A stretch of DNA of 5,563 nucleotides from an uncultured Lachnospiraceae bacterium (GTDB lineage Bacteria > Bacillota > Clostridia > Lachnospirales > Lachnospiraceae): assembly GCA_902766655.1 (NCBI GenBank), contig CACXEL010000062.1:1-5563 (forward strand). The letters are read 5' to 3'. The number at the start of each line of letters is the position of its first letter. The first letter of the stretch is position 1. The notes under the pieces were generated by a model that saw only the letters and a program-made list of their open reading frames with translations, was not told the origin of the DNA and searched no databases. Positions 1 through 5,563 of the stretch are shown piece after piece. Made by a program: the position numbers and the translations under genes.

Positions 1-1216
1 GCGGGGTCTCGGCGCGGCGAATCAGGTCCCAGGAGCCGTCCTCGTGGAGGAGGACCTCGGCGGAGCGGAGCTTGCCGTTGTAGTTGTAGCCCATGGCGAA
101 GCCGTGGGCGCCGGTGTCGTGTATGTAGAGCAGATCACCCATGTTGATCTTGGGCAGCATGCGGTCGATGGCGAACTTGTCGTTATTTTCGCAGAGGGAG
201 CCCGTGACGTCGTACATGTTGGTCAGGGGGGCAGTCTCCTTGCCCATGACGGTGATGTGGTGGTAGGCGCCGTACATGGCGGGGCGCATCAGGTTGACGG
301 CGCAGGCGTCGACGCCGATGTACTCCTTGTGGATGTGCTTCTCGTGGATGGCGCGGGTGACCAGGGCGCCGTAGGGGCCGGTCACGTAGCGGCCCATCTC
401 GGTGTAGAGGGCCACGTCGCCCATGCCTGCCGGGACAAGGATCTGCTCATAAGCCCTGCGGACACCTTCGCCGATGGCGAAAATGTCATTTTTCTCCTGG
501 CCGGGCTTGTAGGGAATGCCGATGCCGCCGGAAAGGTTGATGAACTTGATGTGGCAGCCGGTCTCTTTCTGGACGTCGGCGGCCAGCTCGAAGAGGAGCT
601 TGGCCAGCATGGGATAGTAGTCGTTGGTGACGGCGTTGGAGACCAGGAAGCTGTGGATGCCGAACTCCTCAACGCCGTTGGCCTTCAGGATCCGGAAAGC
701 GTCATAGAGCTGGCTGGCGGTCATGCCGTACTTGGCGTCGCCCGGGGCGTCCATGATGCCGTTGGCTACCTTGAAGATGCCGCCCGGATTGAAACGGCAG
801 CACATGGTCTTGGGAAATGTACCCACTGCCTTGGCGAAGCTCTCGATCATGGTGAAGTCGTCAAGGTTGATGATGGCGTTCATTTTCGAGGCGAAGACAT
901 ACTCCTCGTCGGGCGTGTCGTTGGAGGAGAACATGGTCAGGTCCCCGCCGCAGCCGATGGCGTCGGCCATCATGAGCTCGGTGAGAGAGGAGCAGTCGCA
1001 GCCGCAGCCCTCCTCCTTCAGGACCTGAAGAATGACCGGGTTGGGGCAGGCCTTGACGGCGAAATACTCGCGGAAGCCCTTATTCCAGGAGAATGCCTTG
1101 TAGATATCGCGGATGTTCCGGCGCAGGCCGGCCTCGTCGTAAATGTGGAAGGGCGTGGGGACGGAGGCGGCGATCTCCTCCAGCTTGTCTTTGGTGGCAA
1201 AGGGCATTTTCAGCAT
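1..1216 (-). CDS. lysA: Diaminopimelate decarboxylase, 3' end missing
   Basis: This PLP-dependent enzyme (fold type III, alanine racemase-like barrel) decarboxylates meso-diaminopimelate to L-lysine, the last step of the DAP pathway, in the cytoplasm. The visible part is 405 residues with no stop, so only a short C-terminal tail (perhaps 10-20 residues) should be missing. The Schiff-base lysine is K55 in YFAVKAC. The glycine loop that grips the PLP phosphate is LSGGIGIPY (228-236), followed by EMGRYVTGPYG (273-283). The substrate-binding segment with the active-site cysteine is GSLCENNDKFA (C342), and the C-terminal aromatic motif is GAHGFAMGYNYN (369-380). Two segments differ from the textbook enzyme: GIHSFLVSN replaces the usual GLHxHIGS, and EMGR replaces EPGR. 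As I recall, anaerobe LysA variants look like this. No aspartokinase or ACT fusion is present. The ATG at 1216-1214 is chosen for its AAGGAG box 8 nt upstream. It lies 36 bp downstream of the rhomboid-like gene, probably in one operon. Confidence 0.93.
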   Translation of the reverse strand, partial: MLKMPFATKDKLEEIAASVPTPFHIYDEAGLRRNIRDIYKAFSWNKGFREYFAVKACPNPVILQVLKEEGCGCDCSSLTELMMADAIGCGGDLTMFSSNDTPDEEYVFASKMNAIINLDDFTMIESFAKAVGTFPKTMCCRFNPGGIFKVANGIMDAPGDAKYGMTASQLYDAFRILKANGVEEFGIHSFLVSNAVTNDYYPMLAKLLFELAADVQKETGCHIKFINLSGGIGIPYKPGQEKNDIFAIGEGVRRAYEQILVPAGMGDVALYTEMGRYVTGPYGALVTRAIHEKHIHKEYIGVDACAVNLMRPAMYGAYHHITVMGKETAPLTNMYDVTGSLCENNDKFAIDRMLPKINMGDLLYIHDTGAHGFAMGYNYNGKLRSAEVLLHEDGSWDLIRRAETP

Positions 1217-1224
1217 TTGTGGTA

Positions 1225-1230
1225 CTCCTT
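1225..1230 (-). promoter_or_regulatory. Ribosome binding site of lysA
   Basis: AAGGAG on the minus strand lies 8 nt before the ATG at 1216-1214. A second in-frame ATG at 1207-1205 would sit 17 nt away, too far from the box, so the first ATG is favoured. Confidence 0.85.
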
Positions 1231-1251
1231 ACTATAAAACTCTGGGCAGCC

Positions 1252-1280
1252 ATTATAACTCGGTCCTGTCCCCGTCGGAA
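1252..1280 (-). promoter_or_regulatory. Possible internal promoter for lysA
   Basis: A perfect TATAAT (minus strand, 1257-1252) overlaps the TAA stop of the rhomboid-like gene. It is preceded, after exactly 17 bp, by TTCCGA (1280-1275), a weak match to TTGACA (3 of 6). Transcription would start near 1245 and give a leader of about 30 nt before lysA. The -10 is followed by GG, as in the protease promoter at 2524-2529. The -35 lies inside coding sequence, so the match may be chance. The 36-bp gap itself holds no terminator-like hairpin. Confidence 0.35.
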
Positions 1281-2344
1281 CCGGACCGGATGTGCTCGTG
1301 GGTGTAGAGATGGTCCATACAGTATTCGTGGTCTCCCTCGCATTTGGAGCAGAAGCGGAATTCGAGATCCGGATTTGTGACCTCGGTCCTGCCGCAGATG
1401 GTGCACTTGTGGCGGGTGACCTGTATGGGGGTGACGTTGGACGCCTGCGCCCGGCTGTCCCGGGCCTGTCCGGATGCGCCGTAGGCTGCACCGCCTGCGG
1501 AGGCGTTCTGGGAGAAGCTTCCCTTGTGGTCGGCGTTCCAGTCAGTGGGCTGGCCTGACGTTTCCCCGCGGGTCCGGCGGACATTGTCGGAGAATTCGCG
1601 GCGGCCGGCGTTCATTTCCCGGTCGAACTTGCGGCGCCTGCGGATCGCATCGGGGGAAAGGTGGCTGTTCCTCGGATTTGTGACAAAGAAGATCACAAAA
1701 TTGAGGAGAGAGGCCACCATGGAGATGATGTAGACCGCATAGATGGGCTGGCCGCCGACGATCAGACGGATGCAGGTGACGGCGTCGTAGGCTATGTAGG
1801 CTCCGTAGATCCATGCGAGGTACTTGATCTTAACGGGGATGACAAAGTAGAGCAGGACCTGGGCTTCGGGGAAGGTAGCCCCGTAGGCCAGGAAGATGGA
1901 CACCATTATATAATAGGTAGTAAAGGCGCTGCCCACTGAAAGTTCGCCTGTCTGATAGACCGCCGCGAAGATGAAGTAGCTGATAAAGGCCGCCACGACA
2001 GTGAAGAGAAGACCGCCGAAAATGTAGACATTGTAACGGAAATCTCCCCAGGTCCTCTCGAGGGCGGTCCCGATGGACAGGTAGAAAATCATGGTGATGA
2101 TGGTGAAGAATACCCGGAAGCCGCCCGACCCGCCGCCGAAGGGGGTGATGAGGATCCAGGTGACGAGCCGCCAGACCTGTCCCTGCAGGATCTTATAAGG
2201 CTCCAGCGTCATGTAATTGATGACCTGGGGGCTGATCTGCTCGAACATGTATCCGATGATATAGCAGACAATGAGGAAAAAGGTGAGACGGGGGACGGCG
2301 TAGCGCCCGATCTTCCGCTCAAGCTCGTTCAGAAATTTATTCAT
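1253..2344 (-). CDS. Catalytically dead rhomboid-like membrane protein with Cys/His motif
   Basis: This 363-residue protein has a polytopic membrane part (about residues 18-222, six or more hydrophobic segments) and a hydrophilic tail. Rhomboid hallmarks are visible: GQVWRLVTWILITP (55-68) at the first helix/loop boundary and GTALERTWGDFRYNVYIFGG (92-111), which matches the LExxxGxxRF...Y signature. The protease dyad is missing. The GxSG serine motif is replaced by SVGSAF (136-141), and there is no histidine at all before H228. The segment with ATFPEA and VIPVKIKYLA (about 156-177) recalls Derlin-type pseudorhomboids. After an Arg-rich stretch (235-259) and a Gly/Ala/Ser/Gln-rich linker (about 260-305) comes a probable zinc-binding motif: C314, C317, C332, C335, C342, H345, H349, H351. 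The start at 2344 has GGAG 8 nt upstream. The longer 438-codon reading would begin upstream of the promoter. A client-binding or scaffold role is inference only; the real function is unknown. It is upstream of lysA, probably co-transcribed. Confidence 0.85.
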   Translation of the reverse strand: MNKFLNELERKIGRYAVPRLTFFLIVCYIIGYMFEQISPQVINYMTLEPYKILQGQVWRLVTWILITPFGGGSGGFRVFFTIITMIFYLSIGTALERTWGDFRYNVYIFGGLLFTVVAAFISYFIFAAVYQTGELSVGSAFTTYYIMVSIFLAYGATFPEAQVLLYFVIPVKIKYLAWIYGAYIAYDAVTCIRLIVGGQPIYAVYIISMVASLLNFVIFFVTNPRNSHLSPDAIRRRRKFDREMNAGRREFSDNVRRTRGETSGQPTDWNADHKGSFSQNASAGGAAYGASGQARDSRAQASNVTPIQVTRHKCTICGRTEVTNPDLEFRFCSKCEGDHEYCMDHLYTHEHIRSGSDGDRTEL

Positions 2345-2349
2345 GTGGT

Positions 2350-2356
2350 CTTCTCC
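2350..2356 (-). promoter_or_regulatory. Ribosome binding site of the rhomboid-like gene
   Basis: GGAGAAG on the minus strand lies just upstream of the ATG at 2344-2342, with 8 nt between GGAG and ATG. With the promoter at 2403-2431 it fixes the start at 2344. The in-frame ATG at 2404-2402 overlaps the -10 box and cannot be the start of the main transcript. Confidence 0.8.
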
Positions 2357-2402
2357 ATCAGGGAATCCGGCTTCATTACAAAGCCCCGGAAAGTTTTCCC
2401 TC

Positions 2403-2431
2403 ATTATAGGAAATCTGAAGTCTTTCGTCAA
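2403..2431 (-). promoter_or_regulatory. Near-consensus sigma-A promoter, rhomboid-like gene and lysA
   Basis: On the minus strand, TTGACG (2431-2426, 5 of 6 to consensus) is followed after exactly 17 bp by a perfect TATAAT (2408-2403). The start would fall near 2396, leaving a leader of about 50 nt before the ATG at 2344. This is the strongest promoter match in the window and is expected to be fairly constitutive. It points away from the protease promoter, with about 70 bp between the two -35 boxes. Confidence 0.85.
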
Positions 2432-2500
2432 CATGAACGATGAGAAACCAGTCGCCGGGCACCCTGACCGGGGTATTCGGTTCAAAAAAACGTTCACGGC

Positions 2501-2529
2501 TTGTGTGACGGACTTTTTGCGGATATAAT
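2501..2529 (+). promoter_or_regulatory. Sigma-A promoter of the subtilase gene
   Basis: A perfect TATAAT (2524-2529) stands 17 bp downstream of TTGTGT (2501-2506), which matches only the TTG of the -35 consensus. The start is expected near 2536, giving a leader of about 80 nt before the ATG at 2618. The weak -35 suggests need for an activator or control by the overlapping inverted repeat at 2502-2538. Confidence 0.75.
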
Positions 2530-2538
2530 GGTCACACA
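2502..2538. promoter_or_regulatory. Inverted repeat flanking the protease promoter, candidate operator
   Basis: TGTGTGAC (2502-2509) and GTCACACA (2531-2538) are perfect 8-bp inverted copies separated by 21 bp. Their centres are 29 bp apart, close to three helical turns. The left arm covers the -35 box and the right arm covers the expected transcription start, with the -10 box between them. A dimeric regulator bound here would block or remodel RNA polymerase access. Which regulator family is involved cannot be told from sequence. Confidence 0.45.
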
Positions 2539-2555
2539 CTTCCATGAACCGGACG

Positions 2556-2580
2556 AAAAAGGTCCGCACCCTGAGCGGAC
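2556..2580 (-). terminator. Small hairpin in protease leader; possible minus-strand terminator
   Basis: GTCCGC (2562-2567) and GCGGAC (2575-2580) form a perfect 6-bp stem with a 7-nt loop. Read on the minus strand, the hairpin is followed by C and TTTTT (2560-2556), a short Rho-independent terminator layout that would stop antisense transcription leaving the protease gene. On the plus strand there is no T-run, so there it would be only a structured 5' leader element ending 37 nt before the start codon. The stem is short and the U-tract has only five residues. Confidence 0.35.
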
Positions 2581-2605
2581 GAGTGATTCATAAGCTATGA
2601 TAAAC

Positions 2606-2611
2606 GGAGAG
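2606..2611 (+). promoter_or_regulatory. Ribosome binding site of the subtilase gene
   Basis: GGAGAG ends 6 nt before the ATG at 2618-2620. That ATG opens directly onto a signal peptide, which supports it as the start. Confidence 0.8.
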
Positions 2612-2617
2612 TATTGA

Positions 2618-5563
2618 ATGAACAGTCGTTTACTATCTATTCTGGTAACAGTCAGCCTTCTCCTGGGAACGATTGGCCCTGCTCAGCCTGTCGTCGCCAT
2701 GGAGAGCGGTCCGGAAGCTGCCGCTGTAACGGACACACAGGAGGAGACTGCGGGAGCCCTGCCGGACGAATGGGCTGACAGCGGCGAAGTTTCGGGAGCC
2801 GTGACGGAGGATCAGACGGAAGGGGCGGCTGCGCCGGAAGAAGACCCCGCGCCGGCCCAGGAAGTCATCGACCTCCCCGGTGACGAATTCCGTGAAGATG
2901 CGGCAGAGGAAGATGTCCTTCCCGGCGAAGACGCCGAACCTGCTGCTGAAGAGGCGCCGGAGGAAGAGCCTGTGCCGATCGAAGACGAGGCGCTGATTGA
3001 TGAGGAGACAGGAGAGGAGAAACCGGAAACGGAAGATGTGGACGATCCTTCCGAGGACGAAACAGAGGCTCCGGGAACTACTGCTGAAGATGAGCTGCCG
3101 GAGGAAGACATCTCCCTCAGCGTGCTCGATCTCCCCGAGGCAGAAATCATCACCTTTACCGACCTTACTTCGTATGTTAAGGCCGTTTCTTCTCTGACAA
3201 GTGAGTATGATTTTGAAGAAGATGCCACGCTGGTGATCGATACCGCAAGCAGGCAGGTGTCCACCGGAGACGGAGAGGAGCTGGAGCGCGCCGGCCAGGC
3301 TGTCATGGAAGCTGCGGAGCTCCCTGCCCGGGAGGCGGCCGATTACCTGAGGAGCGCCGACTATGCGGTCATTTCCGTGAAAGGGGATGAGGTCGTCGTT
3401 TCCGATCCCTACCAGACTGCCAGGCTTCTTGTGACCAGTGATACCGGTGTCAACACCGCCGGCGCGGTCCGTGTTCTCCATTACGAAAATGAATACATTC
3501 TCCAGTACGCGACCAGCGGCGATGCTGCCCAGGCGTACGAGCTGCTCGCGGGAACCGTTGACTGTCTGGAGCAGGATATCCCCCTGGACGTCATGGATGA
3601 CGATGAATGGATCTATGAGGCGGAGGCCTGGTTCGACGACGCGGAGACGGCTGCCGCCGTCAGGAACGCCGCCAACGGCGAGGAAGGTATGTTCGAGAAC
3701 CAGGAGGACTACCTCTCCTGGGCTGTTCCATACCTGGGAATCGACCAGGTACTCGCCGGCTATAACGAGGAGACGGCGCAGGAGATCGTTGTCGCCGTCA
3801 TCGACTCAGGCTTCGACAACGTCGAGGGCTTTTTTGACAGCGGCAGGATCCTGGAGCCGCTGACCGTGGCGGCGAACGGTGATACCTCCGATGCCAACGC
3901 CAGGAAGCACGGGACTTTTGTCCTGGGAGAGATCTACGAGGCAACGCCGGCCAATATCAGGCTCCTGCCGGTCAGGGCCTACAACGACGAGAACAAGATG
4001 TCCATGTCCACGCTGATGGCTGCCCTGCGGCTCGTCCAGAACTACGATGCTCATGTCTCTCTCGTCAATATGAGCATCGGCTCCTCCGGCGACCAGGGCA
4101 TTGCCTACAGCGGAGCAAAACCGGACGCCATCTTCCTGGAGATGACCGAGGCGGGGACCTTCTTCGTGGGCGCAGCGGGCAACAACAGTACGAGCCTGGC
4201 GGAGTGCTATCCGGCCAAGAGCCAGTACGTATGTGCCGTGACAGCCATCGATGAAGAGGGGTACTTCGCGGAAAGCTTCTCAAATTATGGGGACAGCACA
4301 TATGCTGTCGCGTATTCCGCCCCGGGTGCGCTCATGCGCGGGGTGACGCCGCTGACGCAGAGCCACGTCACGACCATGAAAGGGACATCCATGGCCAGCC
4401 CTTATGTGGTGACCTGCGCGGCCCTGCTCATGTCCCAGGGCAAGCTGGCCGGACTGTCCGGAGCAGCCGGTTTTGAAGCTGCTCTCGGCAATTATGTGAA
4501 GGAGGGTCTGACGGCAGGAACGGACGCCGATCACTACGGAGCCGGATGCGTGGGCTTTCCCGCCGACATCGGCTTTGTCAGCCTCGCGGTAAAGAATTAT
4601 TACTATAATAATGGCTATGAGGTGAGACCCGGAGACTACGTGACGACCCAGGGGCTTACCGTGACAGCAGGGGCTGACACCCTGGTCAAGGATGTGGATT
4701 ATACGGTCTCCTACGAGAACAATATCGAGCCGGGCCAGGCGACCGTCTCTGTGACCGGCATCGGTCTGTATGGGGGTACGTCTGTCGGCCATTTCAATAT
4801 CTACGGAAAAATGGAGGAGTGTGAAATCTCTTCCATAGGGAATGCCGTCTATGACGGAGATGCCGTAACGCCCGAACCGCTTGTGACCTTCCACGGAAGG
4901 ACATTGGTGAAGGACGAGGATTACACCTTGTCCTATGCGGATAACACGATGCCAGGTACCGCTTCCGTCACCGTGCAGGGAATCGGCTTCTATCGGGACA
5001 GTCAGACTGTCACCTTTACCATCCGGCCTGCGGCGCCGGTCTTTGCGATGTCAAATGAAAAGACCGGGATCCGGCTGGCATGGAACAAGGTGCCGGGAGC
5101 GGACGGATACATAGTCTACCGGCGGGAAGGCGGCGTGGAGACCGGTGGCTCTTTCGTCCGTCTCAAAAAAATCAGTAATCCTGACACGGTCTCCTTTACG
5201 GACAAGACTGCGGAGAGCGGAACCCTTTACACCTACACGGTCAGGGCATACACCGGCGGCATCTCAGGTGTCTATGTCCCTGCCGAGTTCTACCGGCTCG
5301 CCGGCGTGACTGCCAGGGCGGAGAACGAGGCCGCCGGCATCAGGATCAGCTGGTCCTCCGTACAGGGAGCCGGCGGGTATTACGTTTACAGGAGAAAGAC
5401 CACCGAGTCCGGGTATACGCAGATCGGGAAGACCGGGCGGAGCCGCCTTTATTTTGTGGATAAGAGCGCCGTCAACGGCAGCAAATACCGCTACTTTGTA
5501 AGGCCCTGTTATGGCAGCTATTCCGCTCACTTTCTGTCCAGCACCCTGTTCACGCGGCTTTCA
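2618..5563 (+). CDS. Secreted subtilisin-like (S8) serine protease, 3' end missing
   Basis: An exported endopeptidase; 982 codons are visible without a stop. In order: signal peptide (1-27, one Arg, hydrophobic core, likely cut after PVVA); highly acidic Glu/Asp/Pro/Ala region (about 29-164); a probable propeptide (about 170-350); the S8 catalytic domain (about 365-655); two Ig-like repeats (about 660-804); and two fibronectin type III-like domains (about 805-892 and 893-982). The catalytic triad is complete: D396 in VAVIDSG, H431 in KHGT, S591 in GTSMASP. The oxyanion asparagine is N522 in GAAGNNS. D-H and H-S spacings of 35 and 160 match subtilisins. VSLVNMSIG (about 484-492) is the usual substrate-cleft strand. 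No anchor is visible, so attachment to the wall or release is open. It has its own promoter at 2501-2529 and is divergent from the rhomboid-like gene. The substrate is unknown; the acidic insert before the propeptide is unusual. Confidence 0.93.
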   Translation, partial: MNSRLLSILVTVSLLLGTIGPAQPVVAMESGPEAAAVTDTQEETAGALPDEWADSGEVSGAVTEDQTEGAAAPEEDPAPAQEVIDLPGDEFREDAAEEDVLPGEDAEPAAEEAPEEEPVPIEDEALIDEETGEEKPETEDVDDPSEDETEAPGTTAEDELPEEDISLSVLDLPEAEIITFTDLTSYVKAVSSLTSEYDFEEDATLVIDTASRQVSTGDGEELERAGQAVMEAAELPAREAADYLRSADYAVISVKGDEVVVSDPYQTARLLVTSDTGVNTAGAVRVLHYENEYILQYATSGDAAQAYELLAGTVDCLEQDIPLDVMDDDEWIYEAEAWFDDAETAAAVRNAANGEEGMFENQEDYLSWAVPYLGIDQVLAGYNEETAQEIVVAVIDSGFDNVEGFFDSGRILEPLTVAANGDTSDANARKHGTFVLGEIYEATPANIRLLPVRAYNDENKMSMSTLMAALRLVQNYDAHVSLVNMSIGSSGDQGIAYSGAKPDAIFLEMTEAGTFFVGAAGNNSTSLAECYPAKSQYVCAVTAIDEEGYFAESFSNYGDSTYAVAYSAPGALMRGVTPLTQSHVTTMKGTSMASPYVVTCAALLMSQGKLAGLSGAAGFEAALGNYVKEGLTAGTDADHYGAGCVGFPADIGFVSLAVKNYYYNNGYEVRPGDYVTTQGLTVTAGADTLVKDVDYTVSYENNIEPGQATVSVTGIGLYGGTSVGHFNIYGKMEECEISSIGNAVYDGDAVTPEPLVTFHGRTLVKDEDYTLSYADNTMPGTASVTVQGIGFYRDSQTVTFTIRPAAPVFAMSNEKTGIRLAWNKVPGADGYIVYRREGGVETGGSFVRLKKISNPDTVSFTDKTAESGTLYTYTVRAYTGGISGVYVPAEFYRLAGVTARAENEAAGIRISWSSVQGAGGYYVYRRKTTESGYTQIGKTGRSRLYFVDKSAVNGSKYRYFVRPCYGSYSAHFLSSTLFTRLS
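2702..3109 (+). other. Acidic low-complexity region of the subtilase
   Basis: Residues 29-164 are dominated by Glu, Asp, Pro and Ala. I see only one Lys (in EEKPE) and one Arg (in FRED). It lies between the signal peptide and the propeptide, so it would be the N-terminus of the exported proprotein. It is probably disordered. It may be removed at maturation, act as a spacer, or keep the zymogen soluble; none of these is shown by the sequence. The opposite strand reads as a long serine-rich frame, which is an artefact of this composition. Confidence 0.8.
4595..5029 (+). repeat. Two tandem Ig-like repeats in the subtilase
   Basis: Two protein repeats of about 74 residues follow the catalytic domain. 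Their best-conserved parts (residues 688-728 and 762-802) both start TLVKD, continue DYT and SY, then PG, and contain GIG; 22 of 41 positions are identical without gaps. The form K-D-x-D-Y-T-x-S-Y...G-x-A-x-V-x-V-x-G-I-G-x-Y is a bacterial surface-protein module common in clostridial exoproteins. Such modules usually act as spacers or mediate binding. The first is preceded by an Asn/Tyr-rich hinge (about 660-665). Confidence 0.75.
5030..5563 (+). repeat. Two fibronectin type III-like domains in the subtilase
   Basis: Two beta-sandwich modules follow the Ig-like repeats. Each has a GIR-[LI]-x-W strand, then V-x-GAxGYxVYRR, then a DK segment, then YxYxVR (first: AWNKVPGADGYIVYRR; second: SWSSVQGAGGYYVYRR). 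This is the fibronectin type III pattern seen repeatedly in Clostridia exoenzymes. The second may be nearly complete at the window edge; further modules or an anchor could follow. Confidence 0.75.

Larger units (their letters stand above)
2459..2578. repeat. 13-bp direct repeat pair in the divergent intergenic region
   Basis: GCACCCTGACCGG at 2459-2471 recurs as GCACCCTGAGCGG at 2566-2578 (12 of 13 identical, 107 bp apart). One copy lies between the two promoters and the other inside the protease leader, where it forms part of the hairpin at 2562-2580. A paired regulator site is possible, but so is chance in GC-rich DNA. Confidence 0.4.

Noticed and set aside
44..1237. A 397-codon plus-strand reading frame opposite lysA
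   Set aside because: Rich in Val, Ala, Gly, Asp and His with no recognisable domain; it mirrors lysA, whose protein shows clear family motifs. It is a GC-driven antisense artefact.
1217..1252. Terminator between the rhomboid-like gene and lysA
   Set aside because: There is a TTTTA stretch but no stable stem before it in the 36-bp gap.
1292..1939. Several plus-strand frames opposite the rhomboid-like gene
   Set aside because: Short, Arg/Gly-rich, and antisense to a protein with clear transmembrane segments and a Cys/His motif.
2345..2569. N-terminal extension of the rhomboid-like protein by 75 residues
   Set aside because: This stretch contains the near-consensus promoter and a good RBS for the start at 2344, and its translation is not membrane-protein-like. 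The longer start would lie upstream of the transcript.
2633..3481. Minus-strand frames of 282 and 164 codons (Ser/Arg/Phe-rich)
   Set aside because: They are the reverse reading of the acidic GAG/GAA/GAC codons of the subtilase linker and have no domain features.
4593..4616. Local AT-rich patch (AAT/TAT codons) inside GC-rich coding DNA
   Set aside because: It encodes the Asn/Tyr hinge between protease and first Ig-like repeat; the reading frame is intact, and nothing suggests an insertion or recombination site.
4280..4894. Minus-strand 204-codon frame, His/Arg/Ile-rich
   Set aside because: It overlaps conserved catalytic-domain and Ig-like repeat coding on the plus strand; no RBS or motif supports it.
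1..5563. CRISPR array, tRNA/rRNA, insertion sequence or riboswitch
   Set aside because: No regularly spaced repeats, no tRNA-like or transposase sequence. The only long leader (about 80 nt before the protease) and the 50-nt leader of the operon are too short and simple for a lysine riboswitch.

Overview
The window looks like chromosome of a GC-rich, Gram-positive Clostridia member (Bacillota), most likely Lachnospiraceae or a relative. The signs are strong GGAG-type ribosome binding sites, sigma-A-type promoters with perfect TATAAT boxes and 17-bp spacers, a variant lysA typical of anaerobic gut bacteria, and a secreted protease carrying clostridial-style Ig-like and fibronectin type III modules. 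The GC content (high fifties by eye) and the lineage are inferences, not measurements.

Layout: three genes around one divergent regulatory region. On the minus strand, a gene for a rhomboid-superfamily membrane protein with a C-terminal Cys/His metal-binding motif (1253-2344) is followed after 36 bp by lysA, diaminopimelate decarboxylase (start at 1216, running off the left edge). They probably form an operon driven by a near-consensus promoter at 2403-2431. A weaker promoter candidate overlapping the end of the rhomboid-like gene could give lysA extra transcription. On the plus strand, a large subtilisin-like (S8) exoprotease begins at 2618 and is still open at the right edge after 982 codons. 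It has its own promoter at 2501-2529.

The 273-bp intergenic region (2345-2617) is rich in signals: two outward-facing promoters, an 8-bp perfect inverted repeat bracketing the protease promoter, a small hairpin in the protease leader that could act as a terminator in the opposite direction, and a near-perfect 13-bp direct repeat.

The genes have no obvious common pathway. LysA makes lysine from meso-DAP. The protease is exported. The membrane protein has lost the rhomboid catalytic dyad and is best read as a pseudoprotease of unknown function. The most unusual items are that membrane protein and the operator-like inverted repeat. No mobile element, CRISPR array, tRNA or rRNA was seen.
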